From Marsupella aquatica (taxonomy: Eukaryota > Marchantiophyta), in assembly GCA_973895155.1 (NCBI GenBank), contig OZ316896.1, positions 19,778,001-19,842,000 of the forward strand: 64,000 nucleotides of DNA, written 5' to 3'. Every line of letters begins with the position of its first letter. Positions within the stretch are counted from its first letter, which is position 1. The notes beneath the pieces are model-generated. The model saw nothing but the letters and a program-made list of their open reading frames with translations, made no database searches and was not told where the DNA came from. Of this stretch, positions 1 through 19,255 are shown piece by piece. The position numbers and the translations under genes are program-made.

Positions 1-1910
1 ACTTTGCTGACAACAGACCATCTACATAGTTTTTTTTTCATAAAATTAAGTTTTACAAAAGCAACCAAGGTCCATCTACATCAAAAGAATAAAAATTAGA
101 AAATGAACCGATAAACGAAGTCCATCTATGACAAAAGGATTTGCATGGCTATAATGCTCTGCTTACAGATGAATTCACCCTACAACTTCTACCAACAGGG
201 ACATGAGGTCTGCAAACAATTGAAGACAATTGCAAGTATGAGGGTTCTTAAATTCACCACAAAGCCACGAATAGTCGGACAGGGATGGCCGGTAAGTCCG
301 AAACTAGTGTTGTGTTTTAGGATGAAGCAAGTTTCCAACTCAAAATTGTGCACAGAGTTTTGTAAAGTTTCAATCATCCTCACAGCAAGAGGCCAGGACC
401 AACCAGACTTCCGTCTTCCATTATCCTTCTCCAACTCCTCTGGGTCATAGTTATCACAAGTCGTATGTAAGAATGAAGCCTAAAGACCGGAGATAGAGTC
501 TTGACAAGCCACGTTTATAACAGACACAGTAATTTGGTTCATGAAACAAGACAGGCTGTGTGAAGGAGTTGATCATTTCGCCAACGAAGTTAACATCGCT
601 ACGATTCAATCATAGAAGTTCCATCCTTCTAGGAAGAAGAACCGGAAACTCTAGAAGAGCTACTAAGCTTCTGAGTCGACTTCACACTAGAAAACGACAA
701 TATTGATACCAATAAGACTGGGACAAAATCCCAGCTTATTCCATGGCTGGAAAACACAAGGAAAACATTCCTCAAGTAGGATAGACACCAAGTTGAATAG
801 CAACAGGTTCTGGAATTCGAGGATATACCTGCCCCTTCAGAATTTGAAATTGATCGAATCGCTTCTGGTTGATCACTATAGTCACTGGTATCATCAAATG
901 CTCCTAACATATGAACCTGCCTCAGGGCAAGAACCACATGGGCATTCATCAGTAGAAGTACATCCTTCATATCAGGCAGGTCATGGCGACAAATTCAACC
1001 ACTAGAGCATTTGAGGACTAGTCACGATCAGAACTAATGAACCTTAAAAGTGTGTACGGTGCAAATACATCATGGCAACAAATTTTCATGGAAGATTCTG
1101 GCTAAGTTAACGACTCTAAGTTGCAAAGAGGTTGACGTAAGATTGGGTTCCAAGTCCAGTTTAACCCAAATCCCAATTTTTGAGTGAAAATGATACAGCA
1201 GGACAAACCTGAAACGTGCTACTGCTCAATGCAAGTACTGAATTGACAAGTTCGTTCACTCCGTTGAGCACACAATGTGGAGTGTCAAAATGCCCCATAC
1301 TTGTCCTGCGAGTCATTTGCACAACACAACGAGAATACGACTACCTTTCACCAGAACTTATCCAAACCCATGTTGAAGCGTAGCAGAAGCAAAGTCGTTC
1401 ACTCCAAGAAGCAAGACATGATAACCTAAGAAATGTAGAAGGCTCCAATTGCCCGATGTCCAGGTAGGATGAAGGCATTCAGTGGTGGCTAATGAACTGA
1501 CAATCATAAAAGGCAATTGACCTGCCTATTGCAAGAAGTTGAAAGGTTGTTTCCTGCAGCATTTCCTGAGACTGGAAAGGACTAGACGTGATGTTGGGTG
1601 CGACAATATCTTCTTTCGTAGGCATGGCATTTTTTGTGAGTGAATGAACGAATATCATTGACTAGTCCCAATCGGAGCATGATTATAGGAATGTACGAAA
1701 GCGATTGAGAGCCTAAGAGAAGGAGACATTAGTTGTCTGGATGGAATCAGAATGGAAACACATGATCGAGAGAAATGGGACTCACAATCCTGACGATGGA
1801 TCTCGTATGACGAGTCCAATGCAAGTTGTTATCTCGTCCGTTCCGATCAACTGCACATGAATTTCGGTCCGTACGTGAATCGTTAAGATGCAATATTTGG
1901 GGCTGAAGGT
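1..1910. other. Region without a supported gene; probable 3' flank
   Basis: This is mixed-composition DNA downstream of the last exon of the minus-strand gene that ends at 1911. A minus-strand frame at 629-970 is open for 113 codons, and its first third has a protein-like residue mix. It has no convincing splice context and I recognise no family in it. I see no repeat, RNA gene or mobile element here. Confidence 0.3.
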
Positions 1911-2974
1911 CTAAACTGTAGTCTTCCCAGATCCAGTATGGAACCCAGGGTCAAGGTAATCTTTGCTTGGAAGATTAAATTTCTAATGAATATCTCAGCA
2001 AGCAGTCATGAATAGCTCAACAAGCAGAAATCACGCTTGCTAACGTACTACCAAACACTTACAGAAGGCTTTGAATGACAACGTCTAAGACCTTTCTTGA
2101 AGAGACAGTTACGATTCTCATATGTAAGTGGATGGAACTGTGGTCAATACAACTTGCGTTCAATCTACCTCAGCAAAAATTGGGCTGGCAGTGGCATATT
2201 CCTTCTGGAAAATGTAGACATATTTCGGATCCGCAGCTGATTCCAACTCAGCACCACCATCTGCATCTGCTAGTACATCATAATCCTCATTTCCAGATGG
2301 TTGAGGTGGTTTGATAGTCCGGAGCTCACTTCCCTTCAGTGCATTCGCTGATGCAACTAGTACAGGGTGATCCAAAAGTTTCCACAATAGATTCTGCATG
2401 AGGTAGAACCGACGCTTCAGCAAATTTTCACAGACCCTAGACAATGACAGGGCATGACGGATTTGCAAGAGATTCTGACTCCCAATCTTTGTCCACACCA
2501 GACAAAGAATGAATTTTAGTTATCCATTCTCCCTTAACTTCTCCATTTATTGTCTTATCGTGATCTTACCGAGCTACATATTCTCTTCCAGTCTATGGGG
2601 TCCCATTGGACTTCTGATTCCTTGATTCTCTGGCATTTGCCTTCTGCTTCGTTCATGTCATCCTACGTGAACTTGATCTATCCCTCTAGCCCATTCTGTT
2701 GACAAGATCATTCTCTCGTCCTCTCTAACTGCGATTTCATTCATTCATTGCTGAAGACAAGATTTAGAAAGCTCTACGGAAATCCCAAACAGAGATGTTA
2801 CCGTGCACCTTTACAAACAGTCCTCACCTTTTCATCGCCTGCATTTCCCGTGACGACAGGTTCTCCACCCACAAGAATCATCGTCGCTCCTTCACTCGCG
2901 CAGTCTCTTAGTTCTGCGTCCAACCTCTTAAGAATTGCCCAATGCTCTTCGGCCAAGCCCTGGATATCCTCAGT
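1911..2974 (-). CDS. Unrecognised multi-exon gene, 3' part
   Basis: I do not recognise the product. Four minus-strand exons fit GT-AG junctions and keep one frame: 2974-2828 (49 codons), 2486-2169 (106 codons), 2091-2063 and 1965-1911, the last ending in TAG. The first exon begins TEDIQGLAEEHWAILK and is rich in charged helix-forming residues. The second starts with a leucine-rich amphipathic helical stretch (IRHALSLSRVCENLLKRR, then MQNLLWKLLDHP) followed by an acidic segment. The composition suggests an alpha-helical, possibly coiled-coil subunit of a larger complex, but this is inference. The 5' exons were not found; they should lie above 2975. The exact start of the second exon is uncertain (2486 or 2474), and the 29-bp third exon is the weakest call. 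Confidence 0.4.
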
Positions 2975-4266
2975 CTAGAGACTCCACTCGAAATTCAACT
3001 GTATCACTCGCGCACCCCTTAACCAAAATGGCTCTGGGTGGTTGTGGTATATGAAGGTCAGTAGGCAACTCAAGACAAGACGACGGTATCTAGGGGCGGG
3101 AGCAGCAGCTGAGGAGGAAAGAGGAAGTACAAGGCGGACAAGAGGCAGGGAGCGGAAAAGGAAGAACCTAAGAGCGGCAATTGGCCGGGGAGGAGGTGGG
3201 TCCAGACAGTCTCCACATTGTTCCGAGCATCTACTCTTTCCTCCTAGAAATAAACTGGACCAAGATATCGTTTCATTGCTTGCATTGACCCACCACCACG
3301 GCAGTTTGGCAAACCACTGCAAAAACCGGGAGGACAATTAGGTGATCAAACGGCAGAATACAGACCATGAAGTCCTTCGAGCGATCACCCGATCACGGCA
3401 GAGTGGACGATGAGTAGGGATTTCTGCAACCCGAATTACAACCTCTCAGACCCAAATAGAACCACAAATCTCTTCTGAGCGGTCTTCCGATGGTGGAGAC
3501 TCCGTTGTGCTCAGCAAGGTTTGCACAGAAAAGCCCCAACTGCTGCTCTTCTCGCACTTCAAATCTTTCCTTTTCGCGTGCCAAACTTTATCTTGTTACA
3601 GAAGAGGAGGATGGGAAGGGCATACATTCAAAGGATACTGTACGTATCAGATCGATTGGATCTAAAATACCATCATACCTTCACGGTCATTCCTTATTTG
3701 AAGAGAGGGGAGGGGCCGTGGACGATTGGTCCCAAATGAGCGATGAATATCTTCAGTACTATTCTTGGAAGTTCAAATTTTGACACGAGTCTCTATAGAC
3801 AAGTACATTTTGAACGCTTGTGAAGCAACTCTCTACCGCTGATTTGCTGAGCATATTTCCGGGATTAATTTTTTTCCAATTACAAACGGACACCAATGTT
3901 TAATATGCTTTCGTGGTCCACCCTGTTCACTTTCTCATTTTTCTGGTATTCTCGCACTCCATCCTCACAACTGATTCTTGTTTGGGATTCTTATTTATCA
4001 ACGTTTTTTGATTGATTTCTCTACCTCCATGGTTGTGAGAGGTTTGCACATGTGCTCAGTATTTTTGTTGACGTCAATTCCATGTCAATTTCTTCAGTTG
4101 ATTTAATTGTAGATATGCTTCAAATGATTTTGTTGGGTCGACTATTCCTTCAGGTTTTATCCGCGCAACTGACTGTTCAGAGTGATTTTGGTCGCCACCA
4201 ATCACACGGCAACACTTTGAAGCAAATCTGTCCAATACTGTAGCATTTTTTTGGTCCAGTACCATT

Positions 4267-4368
4267 ATTCCCGGGAGCTAGTGTTGTCCATGCCTTCATC
4301 ATTCCCGGGAGCTTGTGTTGTCCATGCCCTCATTATTCCCGAGAGCTTGTGTTGTCCATGCCTTTTTG
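4267..4368. repeat. 34-bp tandem repeat, 3 copies
   Basis: Three adjacent copies of a unit beginning ATTCCCGGGAGCTAGTGTTG start at 4267, 4301 and 4335. They differ by only a few substitutions. The unit length is not a multiple of three. Confidence 0.8.
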
Positions 4369-5058
4369 AAGAGATCTTCCCAATGCAGATTCTCAGCGGT
4401 GATTGGTCCAAGTAAGTGGCGAGTGAGCCTGGCCAAAAGCACCCACAATATATTTTGCAAGGGGTGACCGAACCGCTACTTTCCATAACGTGCAAAGGCA
4501 TGGAAAGTGCCCAACTGAATACATGATTACATGACGTCAAGCACAGCATTTTTAATTCTCCATGCGTCCACCACCTAGTGCTGTTCGTTGAACGATGCCA
4601 TCTGTCACATTCACCATCAGCTGTTTCTGGGTTACAGAGGGACGGGCAGGAGGCAAGGACGAAAAGCATTGGAAGAATGAACAGATGCTCTTTATATTGT
4701 TTTGTTTTCCAGCTTCACAACTTATTAGACTGCTTCATGATGTACAGTACAGCACTTTGCAAAAAAGCGATGGTAAGCATCAATCCCGCTCTCCCAGGTG
4801 GATACCTGGATCGACAGGGAGAGCATTGAAAGTTCATAATCACGTAGACAATGGTCCAGAGAGACAATTAAAAATTCAGACCTACAATCATTCTGTATCA
4901 CGTCTGCACCCAAATGTTCCACGTAAGGCTGATGACAGTTTCAACGAATGCCCCACTACCGTTGACAAGCTGTGGACTTTTACAGTAGACACAGATTACA
5001 CTGCTAATAGGGAGTGTCAAAGTTCTACCATAACCAAAGTGCTAAGGTATTTGGTAAA

Positions 5059-5275
5059 CCCATAGTGATTTTATCCTGGTCGTGTTCCTAAGAACATTTT
5101 ATGTCCTGAGCGTTACAGGTGTGCTTTGACACCTAATATGTCATCTGATCAGAGACTTGGTAACCCATAGTGATTTTATCCTGGTCGTGTTCGTAACAAC
5201 ATTATATGTCCTGAGCCATAACTGAGTTACAGGTGTGCTTTGACACCTAATATGTCACTCTGAACAAGAGACTTG
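5059..5275. repeat. Direct duplication of about 105 bp
   Basis: The segment starting CCCATAGTGATTTTATCCTG at 5059 recurs at 5164. Both copies run through the shared CAGGTGTGCTTTGACACC and AGAGACTTG motifs. The second copy carries a small insertion (CATAACTGAG). Confidence 0.8.
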
Positions 5276-6889
5276 CAGCAATCCATAGGCTGCCTTGGCC
5301 GGGCTTGGGTGCCTGTCCTTAATTAAGGGAACCTCTTGGAATTGACCAAGTCAATAAACGCATGTTTTAGAGCAGTTCTCCTAAGGCCAAACATTTGCAC
5401 CACTTATTATATATCACAATGCCAACGGACAAAAATGTCAAACTGTGAGACAGGGTCCCAAAAGAGGAGAAGTATTCTTTTCACAAGGAATTTGACTTTC
5501 CACAAGGGACACCAGTATGAACAGCATCACATCAATACCACTGTAACATATTCCCCATGAGGACAAAGGGGCAAGATGTGTCGGCACAAGTTCAAAATCA
5601 TGTGTTGTGATGATGATGGGGGACAGTATGCATAATGAACTGGCGGTCTTTTGAGTTTGTCAAGTGTTCTTTTTGAGTTTTGATGGTGTTGTTTTTGTGC
5701 TATGGGGATGTCACCATCCTAAATGAAATCAAAAGAATTTTTCAGTCATAACTTTGTTGTCTCAAGCCTGTTCTTTTACAAATATTGTTTCTGTGCTATG
5801 GGGATGTCACCATCCTAAATTGATTTTAAAGTATTTGCCCTACTATCGAGGAATCCAAATCCAGACATTCCTAGATTAGCTTGACAGCAGATCCAAATGC
5901 TTTTCAATTCTCTGGTTTGCGTATGGCCAGTAAGTATTTGCATTCCTGTCCGAAGGACTTGATTAGCATGATACATGCAACCGTGAATAAATGAGACAGG
6001 AATGATCTCCTCACCCGTGAAAGATAATGTTAGCAAATCGGAAATCAAAACAGTAGGACTACAGTAGAGGCCAGCTATAAAACAGTGCTGCTACTAATTA
6101 AACTATTCTAACAAAAAGAAACAAGATAAAAGGGTTGTATAAAATTAACTGCCCAATGATGTCCCCAAGATGTCGTATCTCAGAGCCTGAACTATTCCAA
6201 TTTACTGCCTAATGGTGTCCCCTAATGTCACGTCTCCGAGCCTGAACTATTCTAATTTCTAGCATCAGTTGAACCTATCTACAAATATTGGTTGGCATAG
6301 GGAGCACCAGGTGACGATGTTCTGGCCATTTAAACATTACAAAGATCTTATGTACCTGCCCAATTCTGTTCTCTACTTTGTTAGAGAACAGCTCATAATA
6401 TTACTGTGCTAACGAATATAATAATAAAAGGCGACAACGTTAGACTTTTCTTAGTACTTAGACATGCATGAAACCTTAGTTATGAATATAAATCCTCCTC
6501 TAGGGGATCACTAGGAACAAAATTATTAGTTGGGGCGATCCTGTATATACGAGCTCTGCCTGGGAACAATCAGGTTGTAGCACAGATTCAATATTTATAA
6601 TAAGCGATCTATGGACTCCGAACAACGGTTCATTTCTTCCAATAAATCAGGTTAATCATGTCCAGTGGTTACAAAATGAGCTACATTTATAGGGATCTGG
6701 ACAAAAATCCAGGTACTGCTGCATCGAAGGATTCTTCACTCTGAGACACCAGGCTCGCTGAATATTTAGTTAACCTACAATCTTCAAAGTCATCACGTAA
6801 ATAGAGAACCTAAACGGTCAACACAAGCAACACCTGGGCAAACTAGTTTCGGCGTTCTATAAAATCTGCGTGGCCTTGATTGATGAAAT

Positions 6890-13369
<6,480 letters not shown>

Positions 13370-14095
13370 TGTTGTCTCCTCCTCCCCGTTCCAGCAGCCT
13401 CCTCCATTGCCAAAGGATCAACCGCCTCACTCCCTCCCTCCTATTCTCCAATTCTCCAATTCTCCAAAAACCTAAAACTCATCTCCGCAATTCCCGACGT
13501 CCCTCAATTCCGACTCGATCGTCGTGATCCTTCCATATTATTACTCCCCCTCCCTCCTCGCGCCACAAGTCCTGTATGATTTCTCACTCCTTCTTCAACC
13601 GCCCCTCCCCCTGAATTTCATCATCCGTTCTCCGTCCCTTCCGCTTACTCACGCACTCACTCCAATCTGATGCTCACCTGCTGCTGCTCTTCTTCTTTCC
13701 TTCTCTTTGCGACATTAGAGCGCAAACGATTCCTCCACGGCTCGTCGTCCTCTCTCTCCCGTTCGCATCTGCTCGACACGGCTGCCCTCGCCTCGCCTCG
13801 CCTCGCCGCTACCAATGGATCGATCGATCGACAAGCGACGTAGCTACGACAAATGTGCGGTGCATTGACGGCTCCTCGATCGATCGATCGAAGGATCGGA
13901 GGATTGATCGAGTCTCTCGGCACCAAACATCGTTCCTCTGCATTCCTCCTTTTCTGCCATGTACCGCGGCGAAAGAAACATTTGCGACGACAGAGCCGAT
14001 CGCTAATGATGCGCTCTCTTTCTCGTTCTTCTCATTCTCATTCTCGTCTCTTTACTACACTAATAAAGACTTCTTTCGCCTTTCGTAACAAAGGC

Positions 14096-14210
14096 GAGAA
14101 AATAACAAAGTTAGAGAGAAACTGAGAAAGGGTCAACAAATTACGAGTACTAATACGTTTGGAGAAAATAACAAATATAGTGAGAATGGGTCAACAAATC
14201 ACGAGGACGA
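14096..14210. repeat. 66-bp direct duplication
   Basis: The block starting GAGAAAATAACAAA at 14096 recurs at 14162. Both copies continue into GGGTCAACAAATYACGAG. The block lies just before the larger duplication. Confidence 0.7.
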
Positions 14211-14218
14211 ATAGAAAG

Positions 14219-14893
14219 TCTAGGATTGAGGGTGTACTGTGACCTTTACAAGGTATAGGGTGACAGTGTGTAGACCCACTTATGCAGGGAGAAATATGTG
14301 GCTTGCTTGTAAAGTAATAAGTATGTTAATGATTGTATCTTCAGGTCATGTGTTTAGTTATGATTGGCTCACATTGACCCTGCCAAGCTTTTTCAAAGCC
14401 TTTTGAACTTTTTACACCTACAATAGATCTTCTAATGAAGCTTTAGAAGTTACAAGTGGAGTCCTTTCAATGGACAAGGACCATAATTACTCAACAAATG
14501 ACCTTAAAGGATAGGATTGAGGGCATACGGTAACCTTTACAAGGTATAGGGCGACTATGTGTCGACCCATGTATGTGAGGAGGATTACAGGAGACCATCG
14601 TAAACAAATACATATGTACTTGATCATACTTTCAAGTTATGTGCATGTCGACCCACGTATGTGAGGGGAAATACAGGAGACCATAGTAAATAAATACATA
14701 TATATTTGATCATATTTTCAAGATATGTGTTTAGTTATGACTGGCTGACATTGACCCTATTAGGATTTTTTGAAGGGTTTCCAAGGCTCAACTTTGCACA
14801 AAGAGAACAGACCTTGTAATAAAGCATTAAAATTTGCACTTGGAGGAAAATCAATGAACATGGACGATAATAACTCAACACATGACCCTAGAG
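14219..14893. repeat. Diverged tandem duplication of about 300 bp
   Basis: Two copies of a long unit begin near 14219 and 14511. Each begins TAGGATTGAGGG and includes CCTTTACAAGGTATAGGG, TAGTTATGAYTGGCT and a block ending ACTCAACAMATGACC. The second copy contains its own internal duplication of about 90 bp, with GTCGACCCAYGTATGTGAGG occurring twice. Confidence 0.75.
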
Positions 14894-16424
14894 TTTAGGA
14901 AAGTGAAGCATGAATGGACCACCATGTTGGACATAGTGCTACCATGGCCTTCATTTTGGTGGTCCATAGGAGTTTTGGGCTTATAATTTGATGAGTATAA
15001 GTACTTAAAACTTTGTTTTGTGCACCTGCAAGGCAACTATAGAAGGAGGAGACATTAAACAGCACAAGCCCAAATATTTCATACTAACTCAATGAAAAGT
15101 AATCCAATAAAATTCACCCCCAGATTCCATGATGAATAACTCAACCAAAATGGCCAAAATTTCACTGTCAATTTGATGGAAGCGTGGCTTAATCTATTTT
15201 TCTAGCACTCTCTCAAAATTAGAAAATATTTGAAATTACTACCATCAAGTTATTACAATTAAACTTGAATTTGGGAAAGTGGTCCATGGGTTTTTTCTAA
15301 AGACCAAAATTGTGGTCCATAGGAGCATCATTTTCAAAAAGAAAACCAAAGAAAAGGTGGTCTGAAAACCCACCACATGGGCAGATATTATAAAGGAAAA
15401 AAAAGACTACACTAGGTTCACATTTTCACCTTTACAATTACAACTTTGAAGTACTTTGCCACTAAAGCTTACTGCCACTCTGTTTTAGTATTTGAAGTAC
15501 TGTCACTGACAATGTAGATACAATACAACAAACAAGGTTACATGGAAAATGCGTTCACCAAAGTAGCCATACACAAAAACTGTGAGTATTCTAAATACAA
15601 TAAAAACAATGGCAGTACTCTAATTTGAGACAACTTTAGTGTCAATCTAGTTAAAAAAGTTTTACACTGTTATACAGCTAACCAAGTGTTCTTGTTCATG
15701 CTTAGCATAGTAGCTGTCCATATTAAGTGATACTGAATGCAAGTTCCATTGAGTAGGGAAATGACCAGTCAATCGGATTTTGCAAGGATTTGGTTTGACA
15801 GGTGGATTTTGCAAGGAGTGTGGAAGGTAGGGGAAAGTGAGGGATTAGGCATGAAAAATGTGCACAGGTTCAGGTTTATCAAGATAACTATACATAAATA
15901 TAGTAGCTTATATACAAATATAATAAAAATGGGGACACTATTGCCAAACCAATTAAAAAGTCTTGAGTGGCAATGTGGTTTTGTTTTTGTTTTTCCAAAA
16001 GAAGGGACACAGCCCAAAAACACCCCCGGGGATGAAAGGAGTGGCAATGTAGTTAAAAGCTATTGTAAAAAAATCACCAAAAATTAAATGGCCAGCCAGG
16101 GATATTAGCACCAGAAGGACATTTAGTAAACAGACTGTGACGAAGGAAGGGAGAGATTGCACATTATAGTGGCTGTGTACATATCATAAATAATTTATCT
16201 AGAATTCATTTGAGTACTTTTAAAGCAGTTGTACGCATTGATATATCATTGTTTTAAGTCAAAATGCTTAGAATATCCCTGAACTATGCAATGAAATGTC
16301 CACAAATACTACTAAATTTATTAGTGTATTGCAAAAGATCTCTCATAGATGACTTGAGCCATTGGAACGTCACTAATGTCAGAACAGTCTTTACAGTCAA
16401 GTCTATGGGGGATGAAAGAGAACA

Positions 16425-17959
16425 TTGAGGTTTTGTGTGGAAGTCTCCCCTCCAAGCTAAAGGTCCTTCTGCAAAGCACCACATGATTTGTCTATTTTTT
16501 GCCTCTAAAAACACATTTGTGACAAAATAAATATGGAGAAAGGACAATCTAAAAGAACGGGAGCTCCAGGTCTGAATGTTAAGTCTATTTGAATCTATCG
16601 GTTTAGAATTTGAAATTGGGCAATTTATTCATGCTGAACTGGCTTGGTCAAGGTCTCCTTTGACAACCTACAGTAGCTTTTCTCTAGTACTACTTTAGAT
16701 TTATTGTTGGGATTTGGATTGTCAATTGGAGCTTGCAGATCACATGAAGAGTGTCCAGTTTCTCCCATCTAAATTCCTCACATGTAGCAGTTCTCTAGTA
16801 TACTTAAAACTCACAACCATGTTTCTATGGTCACTAGCCTAAATACCTCTGCATAGTTCTATAGTATCCTTCATGCCTGTGAAAAGGCAGGGCTCCCTGT
16901 ACCTAGACACCCACTGCTTGTCTCTATTCCCAACCATAGTCTAAATATCAGAAATTGTTTTACTAGAAGAATTACTACCTTTGGCTTCACTCTACAGAGT
17001 AAGGAGTTTTGATTAGTAGACTTCGTTCACAAATTATAACATGGTATAGATTGCACAACCCATGGAATCTGGTCAATGGTCTGCCTTGTGAAAATTTATG
17101 CAGTGAAGTAGACGTAGACATAGGGAAAACCAGAGAACCTAAACTTACAGTACCAATGCAAGAAGTTTTAACAATTTATCAGGCTGTAGGGCCAGCCAAT
17201 CCTGTGGTTAAGGGGAAACAGATCTGTACATTTGACAAACCACGAGTCACTAGAGATACCAACACTATGTTAGATTGTTCCATTCTCAACTTAGTAAACA
17301 TTTAGTGCTTTCACTTCTCAGCTAGTAAACATTTAGTGCTTTCACTTCTCAGCCGATGACTTTCTTTGCTAGATTCCATTTTGTTAATACCTACCATTTT
17401 TTGAGCAAATGAAATACATGAGTCTAGTCAGCACAATAACACTCAGAACGGGCAAAACCTTTAAGAAAAAAAAATTAAAAATTTTAAGGAGGAGCAAAAC
17501 GTTGTAGAAGATAAACCTTTTCAAATCAAGAGGGAGGTCTTGGCATCAGATCACATGTGTTCTTACGTCCAAGCTCTTTAACACAACTCTCCCACAAAAT
17601 ACATTATTCAAATCTCTCAAAACCTCAAAAGTGAATGATGGATCTAGGTAGAGGAAGTTAACCAACTCATTACTGATAAATCGATGGCTTGTTGGGTGAG
17701 ATGGAAAAGTAGTACTAGAGAAAAGCTACCGTAGGTTGTCAAAAGAGACCTCAACCAAACCAGCAGAGCATGAATCATTGGCAAATTGCAAATTCTAAAC
17801 CGATAGAGATTCAAATAATTAACACTCAGATCAGGAGCTCCCATTCTCCCATATTTATTGCGTGACAAGTATATGTTTAGAGGCAAAAGTAGAGAAATCA
17901 TGTGGTGCTTTGCAGAAGGACCTTTAGCATGGAGGGGAGACTTCCACACAAAACCTCAA
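16425..17959. repeat. Long inverted repeat (about 250-270 bp arms, 1-kb loop)
   Basis: The left arm 16425-16693 is matched in reverse complement by the right arm 17709-17959. The outer boundary reads TTGAGGTTTTGTGTGGAAGT on the left and its complement on the right. The inner boundary is the CTCTAGTACTAC block. The arms are imperfect. Homology may extend outward to about 16.29 and 18.09 kb, because the translated arms share the peptide GPLAWRGDFHTKPQ and weaker flanking similarity. The loop holds no recognisable protein. It may be a foldback or Mutator-like non-autonomous element, or two inverted fragments of a captured gene. Confidence 0.7.
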
Positions 17960-18120
17960 GCTTCTCTTCTGCTTTCTAGCTATTTGAAGCTTTTTACTCT
18001 TACTTCATGGAGTTGCACTCCTTTGCAGTCGGCAGATTTGAAAGAGATAGACAAATTAGTTCTTCGTGGCCTTCACATCCGTCGATCCTTAGGGGGCCCA
18101 TGTACCTCATAGCCAATATG

Positions 18121-18205
18121 GCCAAGGCTGAGGGAGAATAGGCTTTGAAGAAAGCCAAGGCTGAGGGAGAATAGGCTTTGAAGAAAGCCTAGGCAGAGGA
18201 GGAGC
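18121..18205. repeat. 33-bp tandem repeat, about 2.4 copies
   Basis: The unit GCCAAGGCTGAGGGAGAATA plus 13 bp occurs twice, followed by a partial third copy with CCTAGGCAGAGG. The unit is a multiple of three, but every copy carries a TAG in the natural Lys/Ala/Glu frame, so it is unlikely to be translated as it stands. Confidence 0.75.
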
Positions 18206-19255
18206 GAGACTTGGGCTGAGAACAACATGTGACTAAGCTGGAAAGAATGCATAACTATACGCGTAATCACAGCAGGATCTTGTTCATGACATTCAGAAAA
18301 ATAAGCCAGAAACCCAAAAACATCAATGGCAGGGGAACTAGCCCAAGGCTCCCTAACCAAAGCGAGATCTGAAAAGAATTACTGTAGATGCGAAAGCTTA
18401 CCGTCCCTCTCATCTACTACTGGCCAAGAAATCAGAATTAATGGAATTTTGGTGCAATTTCCCAAAGGCTTCCGGAAAGTTCAGAATTCTCACAAGTGCT
18501 AGTCCCATTGAAATTTGACAATTCGAACGTCTTCATCGTGCCACAATGACTGGCAGCCCGCCATAAGAGTAAACAACTTCAGCATCTAGCTTGCTCAGAG
18601 CTATTCAATTAGCCAACCACCATGAGAGAGGACTACTTTTCGACAGAAAGAGTATCGGCAAACAGTCAAACTTACAAGGGGACAATCTGTGCAGATTGAC
18701 TCAGCTTGAAGGTACAATTTAATTGATTATCAGGAAACTATTGCAAATCAGCCGCTTGACAATTACTGTCAAAAGAGTCAATTCTAACAATATGTTACAA
18801 GGCAATCTGCAGTCAGGAGAAGTATTTCTAGGTGTCGCCACTTCCAGAGGAGACGCGTAGAGATATTGTGGATCAGCAATCTTTGAAAGCAGCGAATCCC
18901 TTGGTAAAAAAATGATGGACAGCAGATCCTTGCATGTCACTTCGCCCTCTAAAAGTCGGGGAGATAGCTAAGCACATTTCTAAGAAAAAACCAAAATCCG
19001 CCTCAAATGGATGCTCTGTTCAAAATAGACTCGGAAATGGCTGTCAATTTCACTAAAGTACAACAGAAAGTGACCACTTGTTCACCTCACACACAAACGC
19101 TTGACGTGGATCAGGACCCTCAATATGTGGGGTAAGGGGGAGTGGATGACTACAGGACAGGTGCTTCAACTTGGGACAACAGCTTGCTTTTTGAGCGAAG
19201 AATAGATTCGGGGTATATTTCTATAATACTTCCAGGTTGGTCTCTGCAAGGTAAC
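18206..19255. other. Intergenic, 3' flank of the sterol desaturase gene
   Basis: I see no coding region, RNA gene or repeat here. The DNA nearest 19255 is probably the 3' UTR of the minus-strand desaturase gene. A poly(A) signal cannot be picked with confidence. Confidence 0.4.

Larger units (their letters stand above)
2975..6889. other. Intergenic region, mostly unassigned
   Basis: This holds the unresolved 5' end of the minus-strand gene below 2974, a 34-bp triplet repeat at 4267-4368 and a duplicated block of about 105 bp at 5059-5275. The 3' flank of the CDC48C-like gene lies above about 6 kb. A plus-strand frame at 4595-5065 is open for 156 codons but resembles no family I know. The stretch 5.6-6.9 kb is AT-rich, with no recognisable coding. 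Confidence 0.4.
13370..16420. other. Intergenic: CDC48C-like upstream region and AT-rich repeats
   Basis: From 13370 to about 13.85 kb the plus strand is pyrimidine-rich and probably holds the promoter and 5' leader of the minus-strand AAA ATPase gene. Two clusters of the tetranucleotide ATCG lie at about 13815-13832 and 13876-13895. Tandem duplications occupy 14096-14893. From 14.9 to 16.4 kb the DNA is AT-rich with no coding region I can support. Confidence 0.4.

Noticed and set aside
3042-3341. Arg/Lys-rich plus-strand frame
   Set aside because: It arises from purine-rich DNA opposite pyrimidine-rich sequence upstream of the 1.9-3.0 kb gene. It has no conserved motif and the opposite strand is open too.
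18073-18360. Minus-strand frame with a LGFLQSLFSLS repeat
   Set aside because: It is simply the reverse translation of the 33-bp tandem repeat. No start or splice context supports a protein.
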